This document shows positions 48,722 through 57,951 of a stretch of 64,000 bases of DNA, one piece after another. Below the pieces are notes generated by a model. The model made no database searches. It was not told the origin of the DNA and saw only the letters and a program-made list of their open reading frames with translations. Every line of letters starts with the position of its first letter. Within the stretch, counting starts at the first letter, position 1. Location: NCBI RefSeq assembly GCF_020097155.1, contig NZ_CP083691.1:2170001-2234000 (forward strand), read 5' to 3'. Position numbers and translations under genes: made by a program. The stretch comes from Micrococcus porci (GTDB taxonomy: Bacteria > Actinomycetota > Actinomycetes > Actinomycetales > Micrococcaceae).

Positions 48722-48834
48722 GGCGTCGGTCCATCGCCGGACCCAGTCGGCGGTCAGCGGGTCGAGGGGCGGGCTCGGGGGCTGCGGACATGGCCCCCAG
48801 GGTCGTTAGCCGGCCGCGAGGCCGGGCGTGCCGC

Positions 48835-50226
48835 TCAGGCGCGTGCCGCCGTCGTCGTCCGCCGGGGGTCCGGCCCGCCCTGACGGACCATGACGACGGC
48901 CCCGACGACGGCGATGACGCCCCAGATCGCGACCACCGACCAGGGCGCCCCGGCGACGATGAGCAGCGGGGCGATCGCCACCGCGGCCCCCTCCACCGGG
49001 ATCAGCGGCAGGTAGGCGTACCCGAAGTCCTCGACGGTCCCGGACTCGAGGTCGGGATCCACGATGCGCAGCAGCGCGATGCCGGTGGCCACGGACCCGG
49101 TGGCCCATCCCCACGTGAAGATCTGCTTCTCGAACCAGCTCTCCCCCAGGTACCGCGGGGCGACCACGAGCCCCAGGAACAGGCAGAACGCCAGGCCCAG
49201 CGCGAACACCACGGCCAGCTCCGCCAGGTGGTCGGCGACGAACGCCGGCTCGATGGACACGATGCCGCAGACGATCAACACGTCCGAGGCCGCCCCGGAC
49301 AGCGCCTTGAGGGTCTGCGGCTCCATCACCCGCGAGGCGCCGGAGCGGACCACGACCCACCGGGCGAGCAGGCCCGCCAAGAAGGCGCTGGCGAACAGGG
49401 GCAGGGCGAAGTCGTCCAGCACCTCGCCGGTGGTGGTCATGAACAGCCAGCCGAGGGCAACGACGGCGCCCACCAGCGCCATGTGCAGGGTGAGCGTCTC
49501 GATGGAGGACCCGGACATCGTGTGCCGGGCGGCGACGGGGCGGTCGTCGTGCTCCAGCACGCCGGTGCGCAGGGACGGTGTGAACGCGGCCTGCGTGCTG
49601 AAGGCCCGGGTGTGCCCCCGGGAGGAGCCGATCTTCGCCAGGATCACGCCGCCGACGATCCCGGAGAGCATGCCCACGGTGGCCGAGGTGAAGGCGATCG
49701 AGGTGATCTCCGGGCGGCCCGCGTCGGCGAACACGTCCCCCAGGGCCGCGGAGGTGCCGAACCCGCCGGACCAGGAGGCGAACAGCACCATGCCGATCGC
49801 GTCCGAGGAACCCATCACCGGGCCGAGGACGAGCAGGACCAGCAGCATGCCGGCGACCACCTGGCCGGCGGACATGAGCACGCCGTAGCCGGTGAAGCCG
49901 GCCAGCGGGCCGGTCGCCTTCCTGAAGGAGAAGGACTGGGACAGCGCCAGGCAGGCGAAGACCACCGCGATCAGCAGGGTGGTGTAGGAGCCCACGTACG
50001 GGGAGAACGGCAGCCCCGTGAACTCCCAGGCGCCGACGCGCAGGCCCCACGCGCCCGCCACCTGCGGCCCAAGCAGGAACCCGAGCAGACCGGCGATCAC
50101 AGGGGCGGGCAGCAGCAGCCACTGGAGGACCCGGACCTTGGCCCGCAGGACCACCGCGACGAGCAGCAGGCCGCCGATCAGCCCCGCATCGCCGATGAGG
50201 GTCTCACGAAACAGTGCAGCCTCCAC
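48835..50226 (-). CDS. GltS-family sodium/glutamate symporter
   Basis: The 463-residue membrane protein has about 12 hydrophobic segments and belongs to the ESS/GltS sodium:glutamate symporter group. Two re-entrant-loop-like glycine regions are visible, ASWSGGFGTSAALGDVF and GWATGSVATGIALLRI, matching the inverted repeats of the family. It is longer than E. coli GltS (about 401). The GTG start has AAGGGG nearby. Substrate could be glutamate or another acid. It stands alone. Confidence 0.85.
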   Translation of the reverse strand: MEAALFRETLIGDAGLIGGLLLVAVVLRAKVRVLQWLLLPAPVIAGLLGFLLGPQVAGAWGLRVGAWEFTGLPFSPYVGSYTTLLIAVVFACLALSQSFSFRKATGPLAGFTGYGVLMSAGQVVAGMLLVLLVLGPVMGSSDAIGMVLFASWSGGFGTSAALGDVFADAGRPEITSIAFTSATVGMLSGIVGGVILAKIGSSRGHTRAFSTQAAFTPSLRTGVLEHDDRPVAARHTMSGSSIETLTLHMALVGAVVALGWLFMTTTGEVLDDFALPLFASAFLAGLLARWVVVRSGASRVMEPQTLKALSGAASDVLIVCGIVSIEPAFVADHLAELAVVFALGLAFCLFLGLVVAPRYLGESWFEKQIFTWGWATGSVATGIALLRIVDPDLESGTVEDFGYAYLPLIPVEGAAVAIAPLLIVAGAPWSVVAIWGVIAVVGAVVMVRQGGPDPRRTTTAARA

Positions 50227-50329
50227 GGGGAGCCCCTTCCACGCCGGGGCGCTCGAAGTGGCGGCCCTCTGCGGGGACTCTACCGGGGCGCGACGACGCC
50301 GGCCGCGGTCGCCCGCGACCGGCGGACCG

Positions 50330-51301
50330 TCAGGCGAACACCGCCTCCAGGCGCTCGCGGACCTCCGGGGTCACCAGCTCGATCACGTCCAGCGCCTTGA
50401 GGTTCTCCTGGACCTGCGCCACGCTCGAGGCGCCGAGGATCACGGTGGACACGCGCGGGTTCGAGGCCGTCCACGCCAGGGCCAGCTGCGCCGGGGTCAC
50501 GTCGAGCTCGGCGGCGATGTCCACGAGCTGTCGGACCTTGGCGGTGGTCTCCTGGTCCGCGATCGAGTCCTTCACGAAGTCGTAGCCCTTCAGCGCGCCG
50601 CGGGAGCCCTCCGGGACGCCGTCCACGTACTTGCCGGAGAGGATGCCGGAGGCCAGCGGGCTCCAGGTGGTCAGGCCGAGCCCGATGTCCTCGTAGAGGC
50701 GGGCGTACTCCTCCTCCACCTTCGTGCGGTGCAGCAGGTTGTACTGCGGCTGCTCCATCACGGGCTTGTGCAGATGGTGCCGCTCGGCGATGTTCCACGC
50801 CGCGCGGATCTCGTCCGCGCTCCACTCCGAGGTGCCCCAGTACAGGGCCTTGCCCCGGTTGATCATGTCGCTCATGGCCCAGACGGTCTCCTCGATGGGA
50901 GTGTGCGGGTCCGGGCGGTGGCAGAACACCAGGTCCACGAAGTCCAGGCCGAGGCGCTCGAGGGAGCCGTCGATGCCCTGCATCAGGTACTTGCGGTTCA
51001 GGGTGTTCTTCATGTTCACCACGTCGCCGTGGATCCCCCAGAACAGCTTCGTGGAGACGACGTACTCGTGGCGCTTCCAGCCGAGCTCGGCGATGGCCCG
51101 GCCCATGATGGACTCGGACTCGCCGCCGGCGTAGACCTCGGCGTTGTCGAAGAAGTTGACCCCGCCCTCCTTGGCGGCGGCCAGCTGGTCCTTGGCCAGG
51201 CCCATGTCGACCTGGTTGCCGAAGGTCACCCAGGAGCCGAAGCTGAACTGCGAGACCTGGAGGCCGGAGGAGCCGAGACGGTTGTAGATCATGTCGCTCA
51301 T
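50330..51301 (-). CDS. Aldo/keto reductase (potassium-channel beta-like)
   Basis: The 323-residue AKR reduces carbonyls with NADPH. The tetrad is visible: Asp and Tyr in [15 protein letters not shown], Lys in VVSTKLFWG, and His in [10 protein letters not shown]; the cofactor loop [13 protein letters not shown] follows. It matches the Kv-beta-like AKR branch (YghZ/MgrA type). The ATG at 51301 has TAGCGT six bases upstream, and no ribosome site, so it is probably leaderless. It lies beside ssrA with a terminator between. Confidence 0.92.
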   Translation of the reverse strand: MSDMIYNRLGSSGLQVSQFSFGSWVTFGNQVDMGLAKDQLAAAKEGGVNFFDNAEVYAGGESESIMGRAIAELGWKRHEYVVSTKLFWGIHGDVVNMKNTLNRKYLMQGIDGSLERLGLDFVDLVFCHRPDPHTPIEETVWAMSDMINRGKALYWGTSEWSADEIRAAWNIAERHHLHKPVMEQPQYNLLHRTKVEEEYARLYEDIGLGLTTWSPLASGILSGKYVDGVPEGSRGALKGYDFVKDSIADQETTAKVRQLVDIAAELDVTPAQLALAWTASNPRVSTVILGASSVAQVQENLKALDVIELVTPEVRERLEAVFA

Positions 51302-51307
51302 GGGCCC

Positions 51308-51313
51308 ACGCTA
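51308..51313 (-). promoter_or_regulatory. Leaderless-type -10 box of the aldo/keto reductase
   Basis: TAGCGT on the minus strand lies six bases before the ATG at 51301. Confidence 0.45.
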
Positions 51314-51360
51314 CTACCGCGTGGCGCGGCCGGAGCAGGGACGGAGACTCCCGGGCACGA

Positions 51361-51395
51361 CGAAGGCCCCCCGACGTGACGTCGGGGGGCCTTCG
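51361..51395 (-). terminator. Terminator of ssrA
   Basis: AAGGCCCCCCGACG and CGTCGGGGGGCCTT form a 14-pair stem with a three-base loop, a few bases past the tmRNA 3' end, with CTTCGTCG after it on the minus strand. Confidence 0.85.
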
Positions 51396-51406
51396 CGTGT
51401 GGTGAG

Positions 51407-51775
51407 TGGAGCCGGCGGGAATTGAACCCGCGTCCGATGAGGTGTTGCCAGGTCTTCTCCGGGCGCAGTCTGCTGTGGGTGTTGCTCGGTCCTGGCCGTC
51501 CCGCAGACGGGCGGCCAACCCGGACCCAGCCGGATTGATGTCGGCGTCACGACCCCCGGCGAGGGTGACGCCCAGTGGCTATCTAGCTGACGCCACGATC
51601 CGAGGCGACAGCGACCTCGGGGTGACGGACTCGATCACTGATCAGGCAGCGAGAGCGAAGTCAGTGCGCTTGGATTCGGCACTTATTGGTTTGCAGAGAG
51701 CGTTTGACGAGATGACTCTGCATCCTCGGCCCGCTTCTCCCGACGCGACACACACCGTCGAAACCGATCGGCCCC
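51407..51775 (-). ncRNA. ssrA: tmRNA
   Basis: tmRNA with SmpB rescues stalled ribosomes and tags the nascent chain for proteolysis. On the minus strand the 5' end GGGGCCG (from 51775) is followed by ATCGGTTTCGACGG and pairs with the 3' CGGCTCC. The T arm is GCGGGTTCAATTCCCGC, and the discriminator is A at 51407. CCA is not encoded (CTC follows). The tag frame ends KRTDFALAA then TGA, typical of actinobacterial tags; upstream residues read CKPISAES, and the resume codon cannot be fixed from sequence alone. TTGACA at 51805-51800 is the only good -35, but a -10 at the right spacing is lacking. Confidence 0.95.
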
Positions 51776-51909
51776 AGGGGGGCGACTCCTCTATGAGGTT
51801 GTCAATCACCACTGCAGGCGGAGGGCGCGGAGCCCGCCGGTCCTGAAACCGGGCCTGCGAGAGATACAACGTAGCACGCCCCCCGGGCATTCCCAAGGGG
51901 CCGCCGCGC

Positions 51910-52425
51910 TCAGGCCACGCCGGCGCGCCGGTTGCGCATCCGCATGGCCCGCTGGGCCTCGCGGTTGTCCTGCTGCTCGCGCAGCTTGTGCCGCTTGTCG
52001 TATTCGCGGTTGCCCCGTGCGACGCCGATCTCCACCTTCACGCGCCCGTTCAGGAAGTACAGGGACAGCGGCACGATGGTCAGGCCCGGATCCTGGATCT
52101 GCCGGGAGATCTTCGTCAGCTCGGCGCGGTGCAGCAGCAGCTTGCGACGCCGGCGGGCGGCGTGGTTGGTCCACGAGCCGTTGAGGTACTCCGGGATGTA
52201 GACCTGCTCGAGCCACAGCTCGTCCCGGTAGAAGACCGCGAAGCCGTCCACGAGCGAGGCCTTGCCCTCGCGCAGCGACTTCACCTCGGTGCCGGTGAGC
52301 ACCATGCCGGCCTCGTACGTGTCGAGGATGGTGTAGTCGTGGCGCGCCTTCTTGTTGTTGGCGATCACCTGGCGCTCGCCGGGGGCCGGCTGCTTGGCGG
52401 CCTTGCCCTTGCTGTTCTTGCCCAT
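51910..52425 (-). CDS. smpB: SsrA-binding protein SmpB
   Basis: SmpB binds tmRNA and places it in the A site. The 171-residue product has the OB-fold core ([34 protein letters not shown]), [15 protein letters not shown] and the C-terminal basic tail with [19 protein letters not shown]. It directly precedes ssrA on the same strand, separated by 134 bases. The ATG has GGAAGGACGTGAGGCC before it. TAGACT lies 62 bases upstream. Confidence 0.97.
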   Translation of the reverse strand: MGKNSKGKAAKQPAPGERQVIANNKKARHDYTILDTYEAGMVLTGTEVKSLREGKASLVDGFAVFYRDELWLEQVYIPEYLNGSWTNHAARRRRKLLLHRAELTKISRQIQDPGLTIVPLSLYFLNGRVKVEIGVARGNREYDKRHKLREQQDNREAQRAMRMRNRRAGVA

Positions 52426-52454
52426 GGCCTCACGTCCTTCCAGCGTCCACGGCG

Positions 52455-52492
52455 ACGGCCGCGCCCCGATCAGGGCGCGGCCGTCCAGTCTA
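52455..52492 (-). promoter_or_regulatory. smpB -10 box with leader hairpin
   Basis: TAGACT (52492-52487) is followed at once by a 12-pair stem of ACGGCCGCGCCC (52455-52466) and its complement (52473-52484). The stem could be the terminator of the scoB operon or a structured smpB leader; no U-tract follows it. Confidence 0.5.
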
Positions 52493-52554
52493 TCCCGTGC
52501 CGGTCCGATGCCCGCAGAGGCGATGCGCCGGGGCCGCGGGGCGGCGTCGTCGGC

Positions 52555-53220
52555 TCAGTCCAGCGGTGCGCCGGTGAGCGCGCGGACCTGCTCCTCGGTG
52601 ACGCCGGGCGCGGTCTCCACGAGCGCCAGGCGGGGCTGTTCCGGGGTGCCGACGACGTCGATGACGGCCAAGTCCGTGATGATGCGGTCGACGACGGCGC
52701 GGCCGGTCAGCGGCAGGGTGCACTGGTCGACGATCTTGGGGGTCCCGTCTTTGGACACGTGGTCCATCATGACGATCACGCGGCCGGCGCCGTGGACGAG
52801 GTCCATCGCGCCGCCCATGCCCTTGATCATCTTGCCGGGCACCATCCAGTTGGCCAGGTCGCCCGCGGCGGAGATTTCCATGCCGCCCAGGACGGCGACG
52901 TCGATCTTGCCGCCGCGGATCATGCCGAAGCTCAGCGCGGAGTCGAAGAAGGACGCCCCCGGGTTCACGGTGACGGTCTCCTTGCCCGCGTTGATCAGGT
53001 CGGGGTCCACGGCGTCCTCCGTGGGGTACGGGCCCGTGCCGAGGATGCCGTTCTCGGACTGCAGCACCACGGACCGCCCGGCGGGGATGTGGTTGGGGAT
53101 CAGCGTGGGCATGCCGATGCCGAGGTTGACGTAGGCGCCGTCCGGCAGCTCCTGCGCGGCGCGGGCCGCCATCTGGTCGCGGCTCAGGCCCCGGGGGCGC
53201 CCGGTGGTCTGCTCGCTCAT
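52555..53220 (-). CDS. scoB: 3-oxoacid CoA-transferase subunit B
   Basis: With subunit A this enzyme moves CoA from succinyl-CoA (or acetyl-CoA) to acetoacetate. The 221-residue product has the catalytic Glu in [14 protein letters not shown], the start [23 protein letters not shown] and [19 protein letters not shown]. It overlaps scoA by four bases (ATGA). It is last in the thiolase-scoA-scoB operon. Confidence 0.95.
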   Translation of the reverse strand: MSEQTTGRPRGLSRDQMAARAAQELPDGAYVNLGIGMPTLIPNHIPAGRSVVLQSENGILGTGPYPTEDAVDPDLINAGKETVTVNPGASFFDSALSFGMIRGGKIDVAVLGGMEISAAGDLANWMVPGKMIKGMGGAMDLVHGAGRVIVMMDHVSKDGTPKIVDQCTLPLTGRAVVDRIITDLAVIDVVGTPEQPRLALVETAPGVTEEQVRALTGAPLD

Positions 53221-54026
53221 GCCTGCTCCTCCCCCGATGCGCGCACGGTGCGCTTCTCGATCCGCTTCTCGATGTCCGTGCCGACCTCCACGATCCGGTG
53301 CACGAAGACGCCGGGCAGGTGCACGTCATCCGGGTCGATCTCGCCGGGCTCGACGAGCTCCTCCACCTGGGCGATGCACACCCGGCCGGCCATGGCCGCG
53401 GGCGGGCCGAACTGGCGGGTGGCCTTGCGGAACACGAGGTTGCCGTGGCGGTCGCCCTTCCAGGCGTGCACGAGGGAGAAGTCGGTGACGATGGAGCGTT
53501 CGAGCACATAGGTCTCGGGCTCGCCCGGGGCCTGGTTGAGGTAGCCCTCGCCGAGCACGAACGTGTCCGTGGGCTTGGCCTGCGAGGACTTCACCACGGT
53601 GCCGTCCGCGTCGTAGTGCATGGGCAGGCCGCCCTCGGCCACCTGGATGCCGACGCCCGAGCGGGTGTAGAACGCCGGGATGCCGGCGCCGCCGGCGCGG
53701 AGCTTCTCCGCGAGGGTGCCCTGCGGGACGAGCTCCACCTCGAGCTCGCCCTCGAGGTACTGGCGGGCGAACTCCTTGTTCTCCCCCACATAGGAGGAGG
53801 TCATCTTCCGCAGCCGGCGCGCGCCGAGCAGGATGCCCAGGCCCCAGCCGTCCACGCCGCAGTTGTTGGACACGACGGACAGGTCCATGGCGCCCTGCTC
53901 GAGCAGGGCCTCGATGAGCTGCACGGGGTTGCCGGAGAGTCCGAAGCCGCCGACGGCCAGGGACGCGCCGTCCGGCACGTCCGCCACCGCCTCGGCGGGC
54001 GTGGCCACGGTCTTGTCGAGAGCCAT
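53217..54026 (-). CDS. scoA: 3-oxoacid CoA-transferase subunit A
   Basis: The 269-residue subunit has [53 protein letters not shown] and the coenzyme-binding [11 protein letters not shown], all typical of subunit A of the SCOT family. An extra 30 residues at the C-terminus are charged. It lies 31 bases after the thiolase gene, with scoB overlapping its end. Confidence 0.95.
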   Translation of the reverse strand: MALDKTVATPAEAVADVPDGASLAVGGFGLSGNPVQLIEALLEQGAMDLSVVSNNCGVDGWGLGILLGARRLRKMTSSYVGENKEFARQYLEGELEVELVPQGTLAEKLRAGGAGIPAFYTRSGVGIQVAEGGLPMHYDADGTVVKSSQAKPTDTFVLGEGYLNQAPGEPETYVLERSIVTDFSLVHAWKGDRHGNLVFRKATRQFGPPAAMAGRVCIAQVEELVEPGEIDPDDVHLPGVFVHRIVEVGTDIEKRIEKRTVRASGEEQA

Positions 54027-54057
54027 GTCCGGGGCCCTTTCTGTCAGGGGCGGTCCG

Positions 54058-55266
54058 TCAGCGGAAGAGGATCAGGGCCTCACCCTGGCCGCCGCCGCCG
54101 CAGAGCGAGACGGCCGCGCGGCCGCCGTCGCGCCGGTCGAGCTCGAGGGCGGCGTGCAGGGCCAGCCGGGCCCCGGAGGCGCCGATCGGGTGGCCCAGGG
54201 CGATGGCGCCGCCGTGGATGTTGGTCTTCTCGTGCGGGTAGCCGAGGTCGCGCAGGGACTGCACGGCCACCGCGCCGAATGCCTCGTTGATCTCGATGAA
54301 GTCGAGGTCGGCCACGTCCCAGCCCTGCTTCCGCACGGCGGCGTTGATCGCGTCGGAGGGCTGCGAGTGCAGCTGCGAGCTGTCCGGGCCGGCGGTCTGG
54401 CCGGGGGCGCCCACCGTGGCGAGGACCGTCAGGCCCTTCTCCTCGGCGAAGGCACGCGAGGTCACCACGAGGGCGGCGGCGCCGTCGGACAGGGGCGAGG
54501 AGTTGCCGGCCGTGATCGTGCCGTCCTTCGCGAACGCCGGGCGCAGGGAGCCCAGCGACTCGGCGGTCGTGTCCGGGCGGACCCCTTCGTCCTGGGAGAC
54601 GACCAGCGGGTCGCCCTTGCGCTGAGGCACCTCCACCGGGGCGATCTCGCCCTCGAAGACGCCCTGGGACTGGGCCCGGGCGGCCCGCTGGTGCGAGGCC
54701 GCAGCGACCTCGTCCTGCTCGGCGCGGGCGATGTTCCGCTCGCCATTGCCGGACTCGGTCAGCTCGCCCATGGCCTCGTGGCTCAGGGAGTCGGTGAGGC
54801 CGTCCCACGCGACGGCGTCGAGCATCGTGGCCGGGCCGTACTTGAAGCCCTTGCGCGCGCCGGGCAGCAGGTGCGGGGCGTTGGTCATGGACTCCTGACC
54901 GCCGGCCACCACCACGTCCGCCTCGCCGAGGCGGATGAGACGGGCGGCGTCGATCACGGCGGTGAGGCCGGACAGGCACACCTTGTTGATCGTCATGGCC
55001 GGGACGTTCCACGGGATGCCCGCGGCGAGCGCGGACTGGCGGGCCGGGTTCTGCCCCGCGCCGGCCTGCACGACCTGGCCCATGTAGACCATGTCCACGT
55101 CCTCGGGGGCCACGCCGGCGCGCTCGAGCGCATGCGTGATCGCGTGGGCGCCCAGGTCCACGGCGCGCAGGTCGGCCTGCTGCGAGAGCAGCCGGGTGAA
55201 GGGCGTGCGGGCACCGCCCACGATCACGGCGTCGGTGGGCTGAGGCTGGGGCAGCTCGGCGGTCAT
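54058..55266 (-). CDS. Acetyl-CoA C-acetyltransferase (thiolase)
   Basis: The 402-residue thiolase cleaves acetoacetyl-CoA to two acetyl-CoA. The nucleophile Cys is in INKVCLSGL (near residue 95), the second active-site His in GHPIGASGARL (near 355), and the base Cys in LCGGGGQGEAL (near 388); INEAFG supplies a further active-site loop. With scoAB this makes a complete acetoacetate-use operon. AGGAGG lies five bases before the ATG. Confidence 0.94.
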   Translation of the reverse strand: MTAELPQPQPTDAVIVGGARTPFTRLLSQQADLRAVDLGAHAITHALERAGVAPEDVDMVYMGQVVQAGAGQNPARQSALAAGIPWNVPAMTINKVCLSGLTAVIDAARLIRLGEADVVVAGGQESMTNAPHLLPGARKGFKYGPATMLDAVAWDGLTDSLSHEAMGELTESGNGERNIARAEQDEVAAASHQRAARAQSQGVFEGEIAPVEVPQRKGDPLVVSQDEGVRPDTTAESLGSLRPAFAKDGTITAGNSSPLSDGAAALVVTSRAFAEEKGLTVLATVGAPGQTAGPDSSQLHSQPSDAINAAVRKQGWDVADLDFIEINEAFGAVAVQSLRDLGYPHEKTNIHGGAIALGHPIGASGARLALHAALELDRRDGGRAAVSLCGGGGQGEALILFR

Positions 55267-55283
55267 GCGGTCCTCCTGGGACG

Positions 55284-55322
55284 TTCAACTCGGTTCATCA
55301 CGATTCACTCAAATACAGTCTA
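55284..55322 (-). promoter_or_regulatory. Thiolase operon promoter with phased TTCA triple repeat
   Basis: TAGACT (55322-55317, minus strand) is a good -10 box. TTCA occurs on the plus strand at 55284, 55294 and 55304, exactly ten bases apart, within 10-mers GTTCAACTCG, GTTCATCACG and ATTCACTCAA. The array spans about +3 to +27 of the predicted transcript, where a repressor would block initiation. Confidence 0.5.
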
Positions 55323-55456
55323 TGACCCCGGTCACAGGCGCGCCAGGCGGCGACGCATCCATGACGACGCGCCGCGGGGCAGGGACCACGACGACCCGCA
55401 CCCGCCGGCTGCGGGCGCGGGCCGTCGTCGGGACGTCCGGGGATCGGACCGGCGCC

Positions 55457-56530
55457 TCAGAGACCCTGGCCGGTCGGCGAGACGAGGATCTTCACGGCCG
55501 TCTCGTTGTGGTGGATGAGGGTCTCGAAGCCCTGGTCGACCAGGTCGTCGAGGCCGATCTTGCCGGTGATGAACGGCGTGAGGTCCACGGCGCCGTCCTC
55601 GACCATGCGGATTGTGTCCGCGTGGTCGTTCGCGTACGCGATGGTGCCGCGCAGGTCGATCTCCTTCATCACCAGCTTGTGAAGGGCCACGGCGGGCTCG
55701 TGGCCCCAGATGGACTCGTTGACGATCACGCCGCCGGGGCGCACCGCGTCCAGCAGCATGTCCAGCACCACGTCCACCGAGGTGCACTCGAAGCCCACGT
55801 CCGCGCCCTGGCCGTCGTGCAGTTCGCGGATCTTGGCGGGCACGTCCACCTCGCGCGGGTCGAAGGCCTCGTCCACCACGCCGGCCTCGAGCACCTTCCG
55901 GCGGCGCAGCTCGGAGAGCTCGGAGACGTACACCGTCAGGCCCTTGCCCTTGAGCACGGCCGCGGTGAGCGCGCCGATGGGGCCGGCGCCGCCGATCAGC
56001 GCCACGCCCGACGTCGGAGAGCCGGCCCGCACCCACGCGTGGTGGGCCACGGAGAGCGGCTCGATGAGCGCGGCCTGGTCGAGGGGCACGGAGTCGGCCA
56101 CCGGGTGGACCCAGCGGCGCTGCACCGCGATCTGCTCGGCCAGTCCGCCGCCGTCGCCGCCCAGGCCGATGAAGTTCATGTCCGGCGCGAGGTTGTAGTC
56201 CGGTCGGTCCCGGTCCTCCTCGCGCACGATGTACGGCTCCACGACGACCTTCTGGCCGACCTCGAGGTCCGTGACGCCCTCGCCCAGGGCGGCGACGGTG
56301 CCGGACATCTCGTGGCCGAGCGTGACGGGGGCGGCGTCGCCGGAGATCGGGTGCGGGTGCCCGGCCGGCGGGATGAAGATCGGGCCCTCGAGGTACTCGT
56401 GCAGGTCCGTGCCGCAGATGCCGCACCACGCGACGTCCACGAGGACCTGCCCCGGACCGGCCGTGGGCGAGTCGATCTCCTCGATGCGGATGTCCTTCTT
56501 GCCGTGCCAACGGGCGGCGCGCATGGTCAT
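55457..56530 (-). CDS. Zinc-dependent 2,3-butanediol dehydrogenase-like alcohol dehydrogenase
   Basis: The 357-residue medium-chain dehydrogenase resembles (R,R)-butanediol dehydrogenases. Zinc ligands are Cys in AWCGICGTDLHEYLEGP and His/Glu in TLGHEMSGTV; the nucleotide loop is LIGGAGPIGALTAAVL. The segment NFIGLGGDGGGLAEQ is characteristic of butanediol dehydrogenases. The four structural-zinc cysteines of other ADHs are missing, as in that group. The ATG at 56530 follows AGGAGGT at eight bases; an upstream in-frame ATG at 56608 is rejected. Confidence 0.9.
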   Translation of the reverse strand: MTMRAARWHGKKDIRIEEIDSPTAGPGQVLVDVAWCGICGTDLHEYLEGPIFIPPAGHPHPISGDAAPVTLGHEMSGTVAALGEGVTDLEVGQKVVVEPYIVREEDRDRPDYNLAPDMNFIGLGGDGGGLAEQIAVQRRWVHPVADSVPLDQAALIEPLSVAHHAWVRAGSPTSGVALIGGAGPIGALTAAVLKGKGLTVYVSELSELRRRKVLEAGVVDEAFDPREVDVPAKIRELHDGQGADVGFECTSVDVVLDMLLDAVRPGGVIVNESIWGHEPAVALHKLVMKEIDLRGTIAYANDHADTIRMVEDGAVDLTPFITGKIGLDDLVDQGFETLIHHNETAVKILVSPTGQGL

Positions 56531-56666
56531 GCTGTTCGACCTCCTGGGTGGGAATGGAGTCGGCTGCCGGACCGGCGCGCGGGGGCGCCTGCCCGGTGCT
56601 TCGAGCATCCCACCGGGCCGGCCTCCCAGGCCAGGCCCGAGGCCCCTGCGGGGGCTTGAACGACGA

Positions 56667-56705
56667 CGCCGGCCCGCACCTCCAGGTCAGAGGTGCGGGC
56701 CGGCG
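56667..56705 (-). terminator. Terminator of prfB
   Basis: CGCCGGCCCGCACCTC and GAGGTGCGGGCCGGCG form a perfect 16-pair stem with a seven-base loop, about 20 bases past the prfB stop codon. Confidence 0.8.
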
Positions 56706-56725
56706 GCGTGGACTGCGGGAGGGGC

Positions 56726-57847
56726 TCAGTCCTCCTGGGCGGCCTTGACCTGCTCGGCGCGCCAGCGGATGCCGGCGTCGATGAAGTCGTCGATGGCGCC
56801 GTCGAACACGGAGGACGGGTTGCCCTCCTCGTGGCCCGTGCGGAGGTCCTTGACCATCTGGTACGGGTTGAGCACGTAGGAGCGCATCTGATCGCCCCAC
56901 GAGGCCTTGATGTCGCCGGCCATCTCCTTCTTCTTCGCGTCCTCCTCGGCCTTGCGGACCAGGAGCAGGCGGGACTGGAGCACGCGCAGCGCGGCGGCGC
57001 GGTTCTGGATCTGCGACTTCTCGTTCTGCATGGACACGACGATGCCCGTGGGGATGTGCGTCATGCGGACGGCGGAGTCCGTGGTGTTCACGGACTGGCC
57101 GCCGGGGCCGGAGGAGCGGAACACGTCCACCTTGATCTCGGACTCGGGGATCTCGATGGAGTCGTCCGACTCGATGAGCGGGACGACCTCGACCGCGGCG
57201 AAGGAGGTCTGGCGGCGCCCCTGGTTGTCGAAGGGGCTGATGCGCACCAGGCGGTGCGTGCCGGCCTCGACGGAGAGGGTGCCGAACGCGAAGGGCGCGT
57301 TCACCTCGAACGTGGCGGACTTCAGGCCGGCCTCCTCCGCGTAGGAGGTGTCCATGACCTTCGTGGACCAGCCCTTCTGCTCGGCCCAGCGCAGGTACAT
57401 GCGCATCAGGGTCTCGGCGAAGTCGGCCGCGTCCACGCCGCCGGCGCCCGCGCGGATGGTCACGACGGCGTCCCGCTGGTCGTACTCGCCGTTGAGCAGC
57501 GTGACGACCTCGAGCTCCTCGAGGGCCTTGCGGATCGAGGTCAGCTCGACGTTCGCGTCGTCCAGCAGGGAGGGCTCGTCCTCCTCCGCGGCGAGCTCCA
57601 CCATGGTCTCGAGGTCGTCGATCCGGTCCGCGAGGGACTTGATGCGCTTGAGGTCCGCCTGGCGGTGGGAGAGCTTGGAGGTCACCTTCTGCGCGGCCTC
57701 GGGGTCGTCCCAGAGGTCGGGGGCGGCGGCCTCCTTCTCGAGCTCGGCCACCTCCGCCGTCATCTTCTCGACGTCGGAGACCTGCTCGATGGAGGCCAGG
57801 GTGTGGCGCAGAGCGTCGATCTCTGCGGAGAAGTCAGTGTCAGCCAT
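56726..57847 (-). CDS. prfB: Peptide chain release factor 2
   Basis: RF2 reads UGA and UAA. The 373-residue product has the codon-recognition SPF (in [11 protein letters not shown]), the GGQ loop [14 protein letters not shown] and the [15 protein letters not shown] segment. It is read in one frame; the programmed frameshift seen in E. coli is absent. The ATG has TAGACT nine bases upstream and no ribosome site, so the mRNA is nearly leaderless. Confidence 0.97.
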   Translation of the reverse strand: MADTDFSAEIDALRHTLASIEQVSDVEKMTAEVAELEKEAAAPDLWDDPEAAQKVTSKLSHRQADLKRIKSLADRIDDLETMVELAAEEDEPSLLDDANVELTSIRKALEELEVVTLLNGEYDQRDAVVTIRAGAGGVDAADFAETLMRMYLRWAEQKGWSTKVMDTSYAEEAGLKSATFEVNAPFAFGTLSVEAGTHRLVRISPFDNQGRRQTSFAAVEVVPLIESDDSIEIPESEIKVDVFRSSGPGGQSVNTTDSAVRMTHIPTGIVVSMQNEKSQIQNRAAALRVLQSRLLLVRKAEEDAKKKEMAGDIKASWGDQMRSYVLNPYQMVKDLRTGHEEGNPSSVFDGAIDDFIDAGIRWRAEQVKAAQED

Positions 57848-57856
57848 GGTGGGGCG

Positions 57857-57862
57857 AGTCTA
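57857..57862 (-). promoter_or_regulatory. Candidate -10 box of prfB
   Basis: TAGACT on the minus strand lies nine bases before the prfB ATG, giving a leader of only a few bases. Confidence 0.5.
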
Positions 57863-57939
57863 CCGCCCCGCCTTCCCAGGGCGCGCGGCGGAGGCGGACG
57901 GCAGTCGACGAAGCCATCCGCGGGATCGCGGGCCAGCGG

Positions 57940-57945
57940 TAGCAT
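57940..57945 (+). promoter_or_regulatory. Leaderless-type -10 box of the alpha/beta hydrolase gene
   Basis: TAGCAT is six bases before the ATG at 57952 and no ribosome site intervenes. Confidence 0.45.
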
Positions 57946-57951
57946 CGGCCC

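Noticed and set aside
56726..57847. A programmed +1 frameshift in prfB
   Set aside because: The gene is a single uninterrupted frame with both SPF and GGQ motifs; no internal UGA is present.
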